Of a stretch of 64,000 nt of DNA, positions 8,949 to 16,964 are shown piece after piece. Both the position numbers and the translations under genes were made by a program. Under the pieces are notes generated by a model. That model was not told where the DNA came from, did not search any database, and was given only the letters and a program-made list of their open reading frames with translations. Each line of letters starts with the position of its first letter. Position 1 is the first letter of the stretch. This stretch comes from JADJOY01 sp016713535 [NCBI: Deltaproteobacteria bacterium]. Lineage in GTDB: Bacteria; JADJOY01. The stretch lies in the NCBI GenBank assembly GCA_016713535.1, contig JADJOY010000004.1, forward strand, positions 1-64,000. The letters are read 5' to 3'.

Positions 8949-9066
8949 CAGCGCTTGGGGCGAAAGAGGCCGAAGGAGCTGGTGTAGCCGTGGAGGAAGG
9001 TCGCGCCGGCCACGGGGCCGATCTCGCCGTTGCAGAAGAACCCGCCCAGCGGGTGCTCGCCGAAGG
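8949..9066 (-). pseudogene. 3' fragment of a duplicated FIST-domain gene
   Basis: Encodes PLGGFFCNGEIGPV and the following residues through GLFRPKR and a stop, nearly identical to the last 34 residues of the intact FIST protein at 11621-12814. The match begins exactly at the stop codon and is lost at about 9066, where the DNA becomes less GC-rich. It lacks a start and the rest of the gene, so it is a remnant of a second copy cut off by rearrangement. The remaining stretches of 8620-9181 show no gene. Confidence 0.8.
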
Positions 9067-9181
9067 CCAATGTTTCGGCCAACGACAGCACAGGGATTTC
9101 TTCGATCACCCTACGAACGCAAGCCTTTGGACACCGTGCTGGCGCACGGCCAGGGAAGCCATGTCCGTACTGAGATTCGAT

Positions 9182-10327
9182 TCAGAAATCCTGAAAGAGG
9201 CTACCGGCGGACCAATCCGAGGTGCCGGCTGAGGTTCGGAGGGATCCTCCGCTGACGGCCGCGGCCGCGCCGGACGCTACATTGCCGCCGCCGCCAGCCA
9301 CCGACGAATCCTGCCCGGTCGCGGCATTGTCTACGCCGCCCGTGACGGCCGAGAATTGGCCGTCCGCACGATTCTCGCGTCCGCCCGTTACCGTAGCGCC
9401 CTTGCCTTGCGCGTGGTTGAAATAGCCACCGCTGGCCCAAGCCGACTGCCCAGATGCCGTATTGGCTTCGCCGGCACTTGCGCTCGAGTAGATGCCGGCA
9501 GCTTCGTTCAAGTACCCGCCAGTGACGGCGGACGCGTGGCCACCTGCATAGTTGGCTTGTCCGCCGGTTATCGAAGCGAACGGGCCAGCGGCTTCATTGT
9601 CGTTTCCCCCGCTGATGCTGGCCGCTTCGCCGCTAGCGACGTTGTCCTCGCCGCCAGTGACGGACGCAAGCGCACCACTTGCGGTGTTGAGCTGCCCCCC
9701 AAGCGCGGTGGCCGACAGCCCGTGTGCCGTGTTGAGCGCTCCGCCGGCCACGAGCGCATGAATGCCGTCAGCGCGGTTCTTGAATCCGCCTGCGACGGTC
9801 GCATAGGACGGCGACTGCGAATCATCGGTCGCCGTGTCCGTGGCGGTGTTGTTGCTTCCGCCGGTGACCGCCGTGAACCGGCCGGTAGCCGCGTTGTTCC
9901 ACCCGCCGGCCGCGATGGAGCCACCGCCGCTCGCCAAGCCATATTGACCGCCTGCAACGGTGCCGAACTCACCTGTTGCGCGGTTCAGCCGCCCGCCGAA
10001 CACACCGGCGCTCGGGGCCGAAACCGCGTTCTGAAAGCCGGTCACGACGCCGCCGTAGCTCGTGTAACTATGCTCATCGCCGACGACCAGGTTGTGTGAG
10101 CCACGCTTCTTGCTGGGAAACCCGTCCACGGTGTTGGCTGTGTCATACCCGATGATCAGGTTTCCAAGCCCGTTCACGCTCTTGGTAGACCCAGTCCCGT
10201 TGGTGATCTGTACGTTGCAGCCGTCGATACGCAACGTGTCTCCATCGATTCGCATCGTGCACTTTGCCGCGGCGTTCGACGAGGCGAGCGCTAGCACGAT
10301 TGCTGCGACAGGTGGGATGAGCTTCAC
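9182..10327 (-). CDS. Secreted YadA-head/hep_Hag repeat protein, copy 1
   Basis: 381 residues, GTG start at 10327 with GGAGGAA upstream. Signal peptide (residues 1-21), then a conserved module with two cysteines (KC...DGCNVQI) and GTGSTKSVNGLGN, shared with copies 2 and 3. From about residue 75 to 365 there are repeats of roughly 14 residues, G-G-x-x-N-x-A-x-G-x-x-(A/S)-x-V, as in the left-handed beta-roll heads of trimeric autotransporters. It ends in DWSAGSLFQDF. There is no YadA membrane-anchor domain and no coiled-coil stalk, so it is not a classical type Vc adhesin; release or attachment must use another route. Repeats differ from each other at DNA level, so slippage is not recent. Confidence 0.8.
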   Translation of the reverse strand: MKLIPPVAAIVLALASSNAAAKCTMRIDGDTLRIDGCNVQITNGTGSTKSVNGLGNLIIGYDTANTVDGFPSKKRGSHNLVVGDEHSYTSYGGVVTGFQNAVSAPSAGVFGGRLNRATGEFGTVAGGQYGLASGGGSIAAGGWNNAATGRFTAVTGGSNNTATDTATDDSQSPSYATVAGGFKNRADGIHALVAGGALNTAHGLSATALGGQLNTASGALASVTGGEDNVASGEAASISGGNDNEAAGPFASITGGQANYAGGHASAVTGGYLNEAAGIYSSASAGEANTASGQSAWASGGYFNHAQGKGATVTGGRENRADGQFSAVTGGVDNAATGQDSSVAGGGGNVASGAAAAVSGGSLRTSAGTSDWSAGSLFQDF

Positions 10328-10391
10328 GGTCGTTCCTCCGGATGCGGCGGATGCCGGGATCCGATTGGTGGCTCTGGCGCCGTCTGGCTCC

Positions 10392-10547
10392 AGTGCAACT
10401 GGGCGTGAGACCCACCTCTACTCCACCGTCTCCGGCGGCATCAACAAGCAGGCGAACGGCGAACTCAGCACCGTCAGCGGGGGAGACAGTCGGGTCGTGA
10501 GCGGCCAACGCGACTGGGCAGCCGGCGGCCTGTTCCAGGAGAACTGA
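10392..10547 (+). pseudogene. C-terminal remnant of a YadA-head repeat gene
   Basis: Reads ETHLYSTVSGGINKQ, two further repeat units and the family terminus DWAAGGLFQEN before a stop. No signal peptide, no cysteine module and no start codon precede it in frame; the sequence before it overlaps the promoter side of copy 1 on the other strand. It is the end of a fourth family member, left behind head-to-head with copy 1. Confidence 0.7.
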
Positions 10548-10615
10548 CGCAGGGTCGGCGCGCCGCCGAGTTGGCGCTCGCCCCTACAGACTTGCAGGGT
10601 GACGCGTGGCGCCTC

Positions 10616-10717
10616 GGTATGGAGGGCGCGGCTCCGCCGCGCCGCGGCCCGCCGGAGGCGGGCCCTCCAGACCAAGCGCGATCCGCTGGAGGGCGGCCGC
10701 TTCGTCTCCGAGCGGCC
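10616..10717. repeat. Direct repeat with GGAGG hairpins (copy A)
   Basis: A 78-bp block starting at 10616 is almost identical to 11240-11317. It contains an inverted pair (GGAGG-hairpin at 10621-10643 facing hairpin-CCTCC ending 10668) and then a further GGAGG unit at 10688-10717 with an enlarged loop. Confidence 0.8.
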
Positions 10718-10727
10718 GGTCTCACCG

Positions 10728-10973
10728 TTGACGCTGGAGCAGGAGTACTGGGCGTGGACCGAGGACGGCGAGGCGATCCTGCAGCACAAGGAGGCGATCC
10801 TCGACCTCATGGTGAATGGCGCGCCGGCGCTCGATCTCGCCATCGAGACGGCGGCGACCAGCGTGGATGGGTGCCGAGTCGAGCGGCGCGGTGACGGTGT
10901 CGTCGTGAGCCGAGCCGGCGCTGTGCTCGCCCCGTTCTACGAGCGTCTCGCCGCGCGCTTGCTCGATGGGTGA
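10728..10973 (+). CDS. Unrecognised short ORF, probable gene fragment
   Basis: 81 residues from a TTG, beginning LTLEQEYWAWTEDGEAI and ending FYERLAARLLDG. The composition looks like real protein, unlike the repeat translation just upstream with which it is continuous in frame. No family recognised and no good ribosome binding site, so it may be the 3' end of a gene whose 5' part was replaced by the repeat at 10616-10717. Low certainty that it is expressed. Confidence 0.35.
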   Translation: MTLEQEYWAWTEDGEAILQHKEAILDLMVNGAPALDLAIETAATSVDGCRVERRGDGVVVSRAGAVLAPFYERLAARLLDG

Positions 10974-11122
10974 TTCGCGGGGTCGGCTGGCGGTTACCAG
11001 CGGGGATGAAGTCCGCCCCCTGTTCGCCTGCGCGTTCGGTTTCGGCGTCCGCCGAACCTTCTGCGGGAAATTCTTGTGCTAGCAGGTAGAACAGCCACCG
11101 CGAAAATAGAACGTGTGAAGGT

Positions 11123-11150
11123 GTCCTGCGGGCGAGCTCGCCCGCAGGAC
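11123..11150. repeat. Perfect 28-bp palindrome
   Basis: Fourteen bases starting GTCCTGCGGG are followed at once by their exact reverse complement, with GAGCTC at the centre. It lies in a gene-free stretch (10974-11620) in locally less GC-rich sequence. It could be an operator for a dimeric protein or a no-loop cruciform; not followed by a T-run, so not a typical terminator. Confidence 0.65.
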
Positions 11151-11239
11151 GCGAAACTTGTCGGGTCGCTCGGCATCGCGCGCACGACGAAGCGCGCGCC
11201 TCCAGCGGGCCTGAGCGCCCCTGCTGCTGCGTCAGCACC

Positions 11240-11435
11240 GGTATGGACGGCGCGGCTCCGCCGCGCCGCGGCCCGCCGGAGGCGGGCCCTCCAGACCAAG
11301 CGCGATCCGCTGGAGGCGGCGCGGTCCCTCGCGCCGCACGGGGCCGCCGGATCGATCCGCTGGAGGGCGGTCGCTTCGTCGGCCGCCGCAGCGCGGTCCC
11401 TCGCGTGTCGCCGGGCACGCGACGCGTGCGCCTCC
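11240..11435. repeat. Direct repeat with GGAGG hairpins (copy B) and further units
   Basis: 11240-11317 duplicates 10616-10693 with one or two differences. Beyond it are another GGAGG unit with a CTTCGT loop (11362-11387) and a half element ending in CCTCC at 11435. Apart from these and the palindrome at 11123, the 10974-11620 gap holds no recognisable gene. Confidence 0.75.
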
Positions 11436-11465
11436 AGAGCCGCGGACGATCGCGCGGAGCCGTTC

Positions 11466-11616
11466 GGAGGGTCGCGCTCCGCGCGACCGGCGATACGCGA
11501 GGGCGTGACGTCGGCGATGCCGTGGTTCGCTGGACGGCGCCGACCGAGCAGGAATCGACGGCGTCGCCGGTGCGAAGGTCGTCGCGTATCGCCGGGCACG
11601 CGACGCGTGCCCCTCC
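11466..11616. repeat. 151-bp composite GGAGG...CCTCC inverted hairpin element, copy 2
   Basis: Same length and plan as 4166-4316: GGAGGG with a GTCGCGC/GCGCGAC hairpin and CGATACGCGA at the left, CGTATCG with a GGGCACGC/GCGTGC hairpin and CCTCC at the right. It ends five bases before the stop codon of the FIST gene, so it may also act as that operon's terminator. Confidence 0.8.
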
Positions 11617-11620
11617 CCGA

Positions 11621-12814
11621 TCAGCGCTTGGGGCGGAAGAGTCCGAAGGAGCTGGTGTAGCCGTGCAGGAAGGTCGCGCCGCCCACGGGGCCGATCTCGC
11701 CGTTGCAGAAGAACCCGCCGAGTGGGCGCTCGCCGAGGCGCTCGGCGAAGACCTCGGTGTCGTGGTCGGGCCGGCCGTAGAGGTGGGCACCGCGGCCCAG
11801 GCACGAGAAGAGCAGGGCGCCCGCCACCGAGCTCGCCTCGTCGCCGCCGCCCCGGTAGCGATCGAGCATCGAGATCAGGTCGTCGCGCGAGGTCTCGGCG
11901 TCGCGGAGGTGGAACTGCACCACCTGCCGCTCCTCGAGCAGTGCGCCGACCACCAGCCCTTTGCTCTCGCGCTCCTGCCCCATGATGTTGCGGATCAGGA
12001 AGTCCCCCTGGCGGTACGCCTGCTGGTCCTCGCGCATGACCACGCCGAGGAAGAGCGAGTGGCGCAAGAGCTCCTGGTCGCGCCGCTTGAGCGCCTGGAA
12101 GAGCTCCATGAGCACCTCCATCACCGGGCGCCCGTCGACGTCGATGAGCAGGTTGCGGCGGCAGCGCGTCACGAACATCGGGTTGCCGATCGGTCTGCAG
12201 CCCTGCGCCACGACCGCGTCCACCGCGACGTTGCCCGTGAGCGCGACGCCCACCACGCCGGTGCGGTAGGTCTGGCCGTCGAGCCACAGCGCATTGGCGC
12301 CGCCCTGGCGTCCGCCGCTCGCGAGCCCGCCCACCTTGGTGGCGGTCGGGTAATACGTGTCGAGCCCACCGATCAGCTTCTCCGGCTCGAACGTGAACGG
12401 GTCGGGCAGCACCACGAAGTGGGGGTCGTCGATCGCCGCCACCCCCAGCCACCGATCCCACGCCTCGCGCCCCGCGCTCACCTCGGGCACGTCGCCGAGC
12501 TCGGCGCGCAGCGGCGTGACCTTCACGTCGGGCAGGTGGGCGGCGGTGAGCGAGAAGCCGGGCCGCTCCTCGACCTCGTGGCCTCCGCCGATCACTCCGC
12601 CCGCGCTGCAGCCGAGCACACGGGCGCCCGGGAACGCCGCCGCGAGGAGCGCCGCGATCGCGTCGTAGCTCGACGCGTGGTGCGGCGAGACGAACGCGAC
12701 GACCAGATCGGCGCGCGTTCCCGCGAGCTGCTCGCGCACCTCGCCGCACACCGCGGCGAGGGCTTCGGTGGTGGTGGGCAGGTCGGAGACGGCCGACGCC
12801 CACCGCATCGTCAT
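11621..12814 (-). CDS. FIST domain-containing protein
   Basis: 397 residues. FIST N and C domains are extracytoplasmic or cytoplasmic sensor modules thought to bind small ligands such as amino acids. Seen: N-terminal DLVVAFVSPHHA strand, the glycine-rich VLGCSAGGVIGGG loop typical of FIST_N, and the C-terminal PLGGFFCNGEIGPVGG and LHGYTSSFGLFRP signature of FIST_C. There is no signal peptide, kinase, GGDEF or methyl-accepting part, so it is a stand-alone FIST protein. The start at 12814 gives an ATGA overlap with leuD, implying translational coupling to leucine biosynthesis genes; a leucine-pathway metabolite is a conceivable ligand. A truncated second copy of its 3' end lies at 8949-9066. 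Confidence 0.85.
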   Translation of the reverse strand: MTMRWASAVSDLPTTTEALAAVCGEVREQLAGTRADLVVAFVSPHHASSYDAIAALLAAAFPGARVLGCSAGGVIGGGHEVEERPGFSLTAAHLPDVKVTPLRAELGDVPEVSAGREAWDRWLGVAAIDDPHFVVLPDPFTFEPEKLIGGLDTYYPTATKVGGLASGGRQGGANALWLDGQTYRTGVVGVALTGNVAVDAVVAQGCRPIGNPMFVTRCRRNLLIDVDGRPVMEVLMELFQALKRRDQELLRHSLFLGVVMREDQQAYRQGDFLIRNIMGQERESKGLVVGALLEERQVVQFHLRDAETSRDDLISMLDRYRGGGDEASSVAGALLFSCLGRGAHLYGRPDHDTEVFAERLGERPLGGFFCNGEIGPVGGATFLHGYTSSFGLFRPKR

Positions 12815-13449
12815 CGGGCGGCCTCGCCGAACCCGGTGACGTAGGGAAGCCGCTCCGCCGTCGAGCGGATCGCGCTCGCCGCCACCAAGAGCGTGCGGGT
12901 CGCGTCCCAGGTGCCCTCGGTGAGCGTCTTGCGAGCGCTGTCGGGCATCCGCGCCGGGAAGCGCTGGTCGCGGCAGATCACCGCCATCTCCTCGAGATCC
13001 ACGATCACCTCGGCGCGCGGCTCGCTCTTCACCAGCTCCTTGAGCCGGGCGAGGTCCTCCTTCGAGACCGTCACCGCCGGCATGCCGAGGGTGGTGCAGT
13101 TGCCGAAGAAGATCTCGGCGAACGACTCGCCCACCAGCGCCTCGATCCCCCAGCGCTGGATCGACTGGGGCGCGTGCTCGCGCGAGCTGCCGCAGCCGAA
13201 GTTGCGGTCGACGAGGAGCACCTTGGCGCCCTGGTAGCGCGGGTCGTCGAAGGGGTGGCCGAGGGGCTGGCCGTCGGGGCCGGTCCGCACGTCCTCGAAG
13301 ACGTGCTCCTCGAGGCCCTCGAAGGTGATGCACTTCATGAAGCGCGCGGGGATGATGCGGTCGGTGTCGATGTCGTCGCCGTCCACCGGCACGGCGCGGC
13401 CGCTCTTGCGCTCGATCTTCTCCAGCACGGAGTCCTTGGCGTCGCTCAT
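12811..13449 (-). CDS. leuD: 3-isopropylmalate dehydratase small subunit
   Basis: 212 residues, the usual length for the small (swivel) subunit that joins LeuC to isomerise 2-isopropylmalate to 3-isopropylmalate in leucine synthesis. Seen: DDIDTDRIIPARFMK near the N-terminus and NFGCGSSREHAPQSI around residue 85, the substrate-loop signature of the aconitase swivel domain, followed by FAEIFFGNCTTLGMPAV. The ATG overlaps the leuC stop by one base (TGATG) and its own stop overlaps the FIST start, so the three genes are translated as a coupled unit. Confidence 0.95.
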   Translation of the reverse strand: MSDAKDSVLEKIERKSGRAVPVDGDDIDTDRIIPARFMKCITFEGLEEHVFEDVRTGPDGQPLGHPFDDPRYQGAKVLLVDRNFGCGSSREHAPQSIQRWGIEALVGESFAEIFFGNCTTLGMPAVTVSKEDLARLKELVKSEPRAEVIVDLEEMAVICRDQRFPARMPDSARKTLTEGTWDATRTLLVAASAIRSTAERLPYVTGFGEAAR

Positions 13450-14849
13450 CACAGCATCTCCCGGACGTCGGTGACCTTCCCCGAGACCGCCGCCGCCGCG
13501 ACCATCGCCGGGCTCATGAGCAGGGTGCGGCCGGTGGGGCTGCCCTGGCGGCCCTTGAAGTTGCGGTTCGAGGACGAGGCGCAGATCTCGCGACCGCGCA
13601 GCTTGTCGGGGTTCATCGCCAGGCACATCGAGCAGCCGGGCTCGCGCCAGTCGAAGCCGGCGGCGCGGAAGATCTCGTGGAGCCCTTCGGCCTCGGCGGC
13701 GTTCTTGACCGCGCGCGAGCCCGGCACCACCAGCGCCCGAACCCCCGACTTCACGCTGCGGCCCTTCACCACCCGGGCGGCCTCGCGCAGGTCCGAGATG
13801 CGGCTGTTGGTGCAGCTCCCGATGAACGCCACGTCGATCGGCGTGCCGGCGATCGGCGCGCCCGGCGTCAGGTCCATGAACTCGAACGCCTCGCGCGCGG
13901 TGGCGCGCTCCTCGTCGGGGAGCTCCTCGGGGCGGGGCAGCTTCTCGTCCACGCCCAGCGCCTGGCCGGGGTTGATGCCCCACGTGACGGTCGGCGCGAT
14001 CTCGGCGCCGGCGAGCTCGACGTCGTCGTCGAAACGCGCGTCGGCGTCGCTGGCGATCGACTTCCACCACGCCACCGCCTTGTCCCACGCCTCGCCCGAC
14101 GGGCTGTGGGCGCGGCCCTTCAGGTAGGCGAACGTGGTCTCGTCGGGGTTGATGTAGCCGACCCGCGCGCCGCCCTCGATCGCCATGTTGCAGACCGTGA
14201 GCCGCTCCTCCATCGACATGTTCTGGATGACGTCGCCCGCGTACTCGTACGCGTAGCCGACGCCGCCGTTCACGCCGAGGCGGCGGATCACGTGAAGCGT
14301 GACGTCCTTGGCGTAGACCCCGCCGCCGAGCTTGCCGGTGACGCGCACGCGCCGGACCTTGGGGCGGCCGAGCGCCATGGTCTGGGTGGCGAGGACGTCG
14401 CGGACCTGGCTGGTGCCGATGCCGAACGCGATCGCGCCGAAGGCGCCGTGGGTGGACGTGTGGCTGTCGCCGCAGGCGATCGTCATGCCCGGCTGGGTCA
14501 GGCCGAGCTCGGGGCCGATGACGTGGACGATTCCCTGGTTCGCGGTGCCGACGCCGAAGAACGGGATGGCGAATTCGCGGCAGTTCGCGTCGAGGGCCTC
14601 GAGCATCTTCTCGGCGAGGTCGTCCTTGAGCGGACGCGCGAGGTCGTCGGTGGGGACGATGTGGTCGACGGTCGCGAAGGTGCGGTTGGGATAGAGCACC
14701 TTCAGCCCGGCTTCGCGAAGCATCTGGAACGCCTGCGGGCTCGTCACCTCGTGGATGAGGTGCAGACCGATGAAGAGCTGCGTCTGTCCGCTGTCGAGCT
14801 CGCGGACCGTGTGCAGGTCCCAGACTTTGTCGAAGAGACTTCGGCCCAT
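13449..14849 (-). CDS. leuC: 3-isopropylmalate dehydratase large subunit
   Basis: 466 residues, standard for the bacterial enzyme carrying the 4Fe-4S cluster. Seen: [38 protein letters not shown], and the three cluster cysteines in GSCTNSR and [12 protein letters not shown]. The ATG at 14849 is preceded by AAGGAAGG, which decides the start over the longer open frame. Catalyses stereospecific dehydration and hydration of isopropylmalate with LeuD. leuA and leuB are not next to it; a distant beta-decarboxylating dehydrogenase at 63066 looks more like NAD isocitrate dehydrogenase. The 14850-15269 gap holds its promoter side and repeats, no gene. Confidence 0.95.
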   Translation of the reverse strand: MGRSLFDKVWDLHTVRELDSGQTQLFIGLHLIHEVTSPQAFQMLREAGLKVLYPNRTFATVDHIVPTDDLARPLKDDLAEKMLEALDANCREFAIPFFGVGTANQGIVHVIGPELGLTQPGMTIACGDSHTSTHGAFGAIAFGIGTSQVRDVLATQTMALGRPKVRRVRVTGKLGGGVYAKDVTLHVIRRLGVNGGVGYAYEYAGDVIQNMSMEERLTVCNMAIEGGARVGYINPDETTFAYLKGRAHSPSGEAWDKAVAWWKSIASDADARFDDDVELAGAEIAPTVTWGINPGQALGVDEKLPRPEELPDEERATAREAFEFMDLTPGAPIAGTPIDVAFIGSCTNSRISDLREAARVVKGRSVKSGVRALVVPGSRAVKNAAEAEGLHEIFRAAGFDWREPGCSMCLAMNPDKLRGREICASSSNRNFKGRQGSPTGRTLLMSPAMVAAAAVSGKVTDVREML

Positions 14850-15085
14850 GGCGCCTTCCTTTTCCTTCCTTCCGAGATCGGTCTGCGGGAAGACCGGCGC
14901 GCGCCGAGCAAGGCGTCGCCGGCACATCGCGCGCAAGACCGGGCGGAGCCCGGTGCGGTTCCCCACGAGCGGCAGGACGCGCGCGATGCGGTTCGAGCGT
15001 ACGTAAGGTACGGCGCACGCCGGAACGCGGCAAATCCGCGCGCTGCGCGGGTAGGGGCACGCGCGCCGGATCGCTGGGTCGGTCT

Positions 15086-15143
15086 GGAGGGCGCGCTTCC
15101 GGCGCGCCGGGGAGCCGGCGGACCGCAGGGAGGCGGTGCCTCC
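15086..15143. repeat. GGAGG-hairpin ... hairpin-CCTCC element
   Basis: Left unit GGAGG with a GGCGCGC stem and TTCC loop, right unit with an ACCGC/GCGGT stem closing in CCTCC. The left unit is identical to that at 18151, so the two elements bracket the copy 2 to copy 3 block of repeat-protein genes in the same orientation. Confidence 0.8.
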
Positions 15144-15269
15144 GACGGGTACCGAGGCGCGGTGCGCCGGTCCGGTCGTCGGGCGCCCTTCTTGCTGCGT
15201 TTACGGGGCAGGGGAGCCGGACCGGCTGGGCTCCACGTCGTCGGATTCCGTGCCCCTCGGGAGGGCGTC

Positions 15270-16535
15270 ATGAGAATCCTCGAACGGGTCACCCGGATCG
15301 TCGTCGTTTCGGCGGCTCTCCTGGCCACGGCCCCGAGCGTCGCGCTCGCCGCCTGCCAGATGATCATGCCTGGAGATCCGGGCGGTAAGGCGAACACGAT
15401 CATCCTCAAGGGATGCAACCTGGAGATCAACAACGGCGCCGGCTCGACGGCGACGGTCAATGGTCTCGGCAACGTCATCGTCGGCTACAACGAGAACCGT
15501 GGCGGCGGTGCGGACCGCCGCACCGGCTCCCACAACGTGATCGTGGGCGCGAAAGACAACTTCACCAGCTACGGCGGGCTGGTGGTCGGTTACCAGAACG
15601 AGACGAGCGCCTCCTACGCCACCGTGAACGGCGGTTCCGAGAACCTCGCCAGCGGCTCGTACGCGGCGATCGCGGGCGGCCGTGCCAATGCCGCGAGCGG
15701 TGCCTATTCCTCGATCACCGGCGGCCAGTACGGCGCCGCGGTGGGCGGCTCGTCGATGGTGCTGGGCGGCTGGAACAACCAGGCGCGGGCGAACTTCGCG
15801 ACGGTGGCCGGCGGGCGCGACAACGTCGCCACCAGCAAGACGCCCGCGGATCCCTACGCCGTCTCGTACTCCACCGTGAGCGGTGGCTCGACCAACACCG
15901 CGAGCGGGAGCGCGGCGGTGGTCAGCGCGGGCTACGGCAACACCGCGAGCGGGAGCTACGCCGCGGTGAGCGGCGGCTACAGCAACGACGCGACCGGAGG
16001 TTCGGCGTCCGTGACCGGCGGCGTCAGTAACGAAGCGAGCGGCAGCTATGCGTCGGTGACCGGTGGTTACGCCAACGAGGCGTCCGGGCAGAGCTCCTCG
16101 GTCACGGCCGGCACGCTCAATGATGCCACCGCGATGCAGGCGGCGGTTCATGGCGGCGATGACAACGTGGCCAGCGCCGAGAGCGCGGTCGTCAGCGGCG
16201 GCTCGACCAACACCGCGAGCGCCGAGGCGACGGCGGTGAGCGGCGGCTGGGGCAACACGGCGAGCGGGTTCGCCGCCTCCGTCAGCGGAGGCTCCGGCAA
16301 CACCTCGAGCGGGATTTACTGCTGGGTCGGCGGAGGATACGGAAACGGGTCGCTGGCCAACTATTCGTCGGTCGCCGGCGGCTACGACAACGAGGCGAGC
16401 GGCGGCTATTCAGCCGTCGGCGGCGGGAGGTCCAACTCGGCGACGGGTGACTACGCCGTGGTGAGTGGCGGACTCGAACGCTCGGCGACCGATCTGTACG
16501 ACTGGCGCGCCGGCGGCCTCTTCCAGGGCGAGTGA
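15270..16535 (+). CDS. Secreted YadA-head/hep_Hag repeat protein, copy 2
   Basis: 421 residues, ATG at 15270. Signal peptide ending ALA, mature start ACQMIMPGDPGGKANT, second cysteine in KGCNLEINNG and the shared VNGLGN motif. A GSHNVIVGAKDNFTSYGGLVV segment leads into about twenty 14-residue units of the G-G-x-x-N-x-A-S-G type, interrupted by a QYGAAVGGSSMVLGGWNN insert conserved in all copies. The last residues are DWRAGGLFQGE. No membrane anchor or stalk. The repeats include two aromatic-rich units (IYCWVGGGYG). Same strand as copy 3; very close to it in the first 200 residues, so the pair arose by a fairly recent duplication. Confidence 0.85.
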   Translation: MRILERVTRIVVVSAALLATAPSVALAACQMIMPGDPGGKANTIILKGCNLEINNGAGSTATVNGLGNVIVGYNENRGGGADRRTGSHNVIVGAKDNFTSYGGLVVGYQNETSASYATVNGGSENLASGSYAAIAGGRANAASGAYSSITGGQYGAAVGGSSMVLGGWNNQARANFATVAGGRDNVATSKTPADPYAVSYSTVSGGSTNTASGSAAVVSAGYGNTASGSYAAVSGGYSNDATGGSASVTGGVSNEASGSYASVTGGYANEASGQSSSVTAGTLNDATAMQAAVHGGDDNVASAESAVVSGGSTNTASAEATAVSGGWGNTASGFAASVSGGSGNTSSGIYCWVGGGYGNGSLANYSSVAGGYDNEASGGYSAVGGGRSNSATGDYAVVSGGLERSATDLYDWRAGGLFQGE

Positions 16536-16653
16536 CTGCGGCGAGCCGGTCCGCGCGCTGCGCGCCGGCGGAGCGGCGCTTGCTCGTGCTCCGCGCGAGC
16601 GGCGTCGCCGGTTCGATACGCCGCAGGGATCGAGGGATCCAGGGGAGCGTGCG

Positions 16654-16923
16654 ATGAAACGGAACGGGTTCCGGTTCGTGATCGCCCTCGCGGTGGGCGC
16701 GCGGCCATGCGACCGTGAGCGGTGGCATCGCCAGCACGGCGAGCGGTGACAGCTCGGCGGTGTGCGGAGGTAGCGACAACGAGGCGCTCGGCGACCGCAG
16801 CACGGTGGGTGGCGGCCTCACCAACGTGGCGGCGGCTACTGCTCATCGGTCTCGGGCGGCCTGGAGCGCACGGTGAACGGCTTCTACGACTGGCGCGCGG
16901 GGAGCTCCTTCCAGGATCAGTGA
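16654..16923 (+). pseudogene. Degenerate YadA-head repeat gene
   Basis: Starts with a plausible ATG and signal-like MKRNGFRFVIALAVGARP, then changes frame into TVSGGIASTASG units, changes frame again near 16830 and ends GFYDWRAGSSFQDQ with a stop at 16923. The cysteine module and most repeats are missing. It is a collapsed copy lying between intact copies 2 and 3; internal deletion by recombination between repeats is the likely cause. Confidence 0.75.
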
Positions 16924-16964
16924 GTCGCGCGTCGCGCGGACGTTTCGTCCCGAAGGAGGGTGCG

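Noticed and set aside
113-11616. Possible CRISPR array from recurring palindromic repeats
   Set aside because: Repeats are dispersed over many kilobases without regular spacers, and no cas gene is present.
8620-11620. Genomic island or transposon with its own transposase
   Set aside because: Repeats and duplications are present but no transposase, integrase or target-site duplication could be identified.
11240-11660. Plus-strand frames through the hairpin repeats
   Set aside because: Translations such as RRAAARRRR come from palindromic repeats, not from protein-coding sequence.
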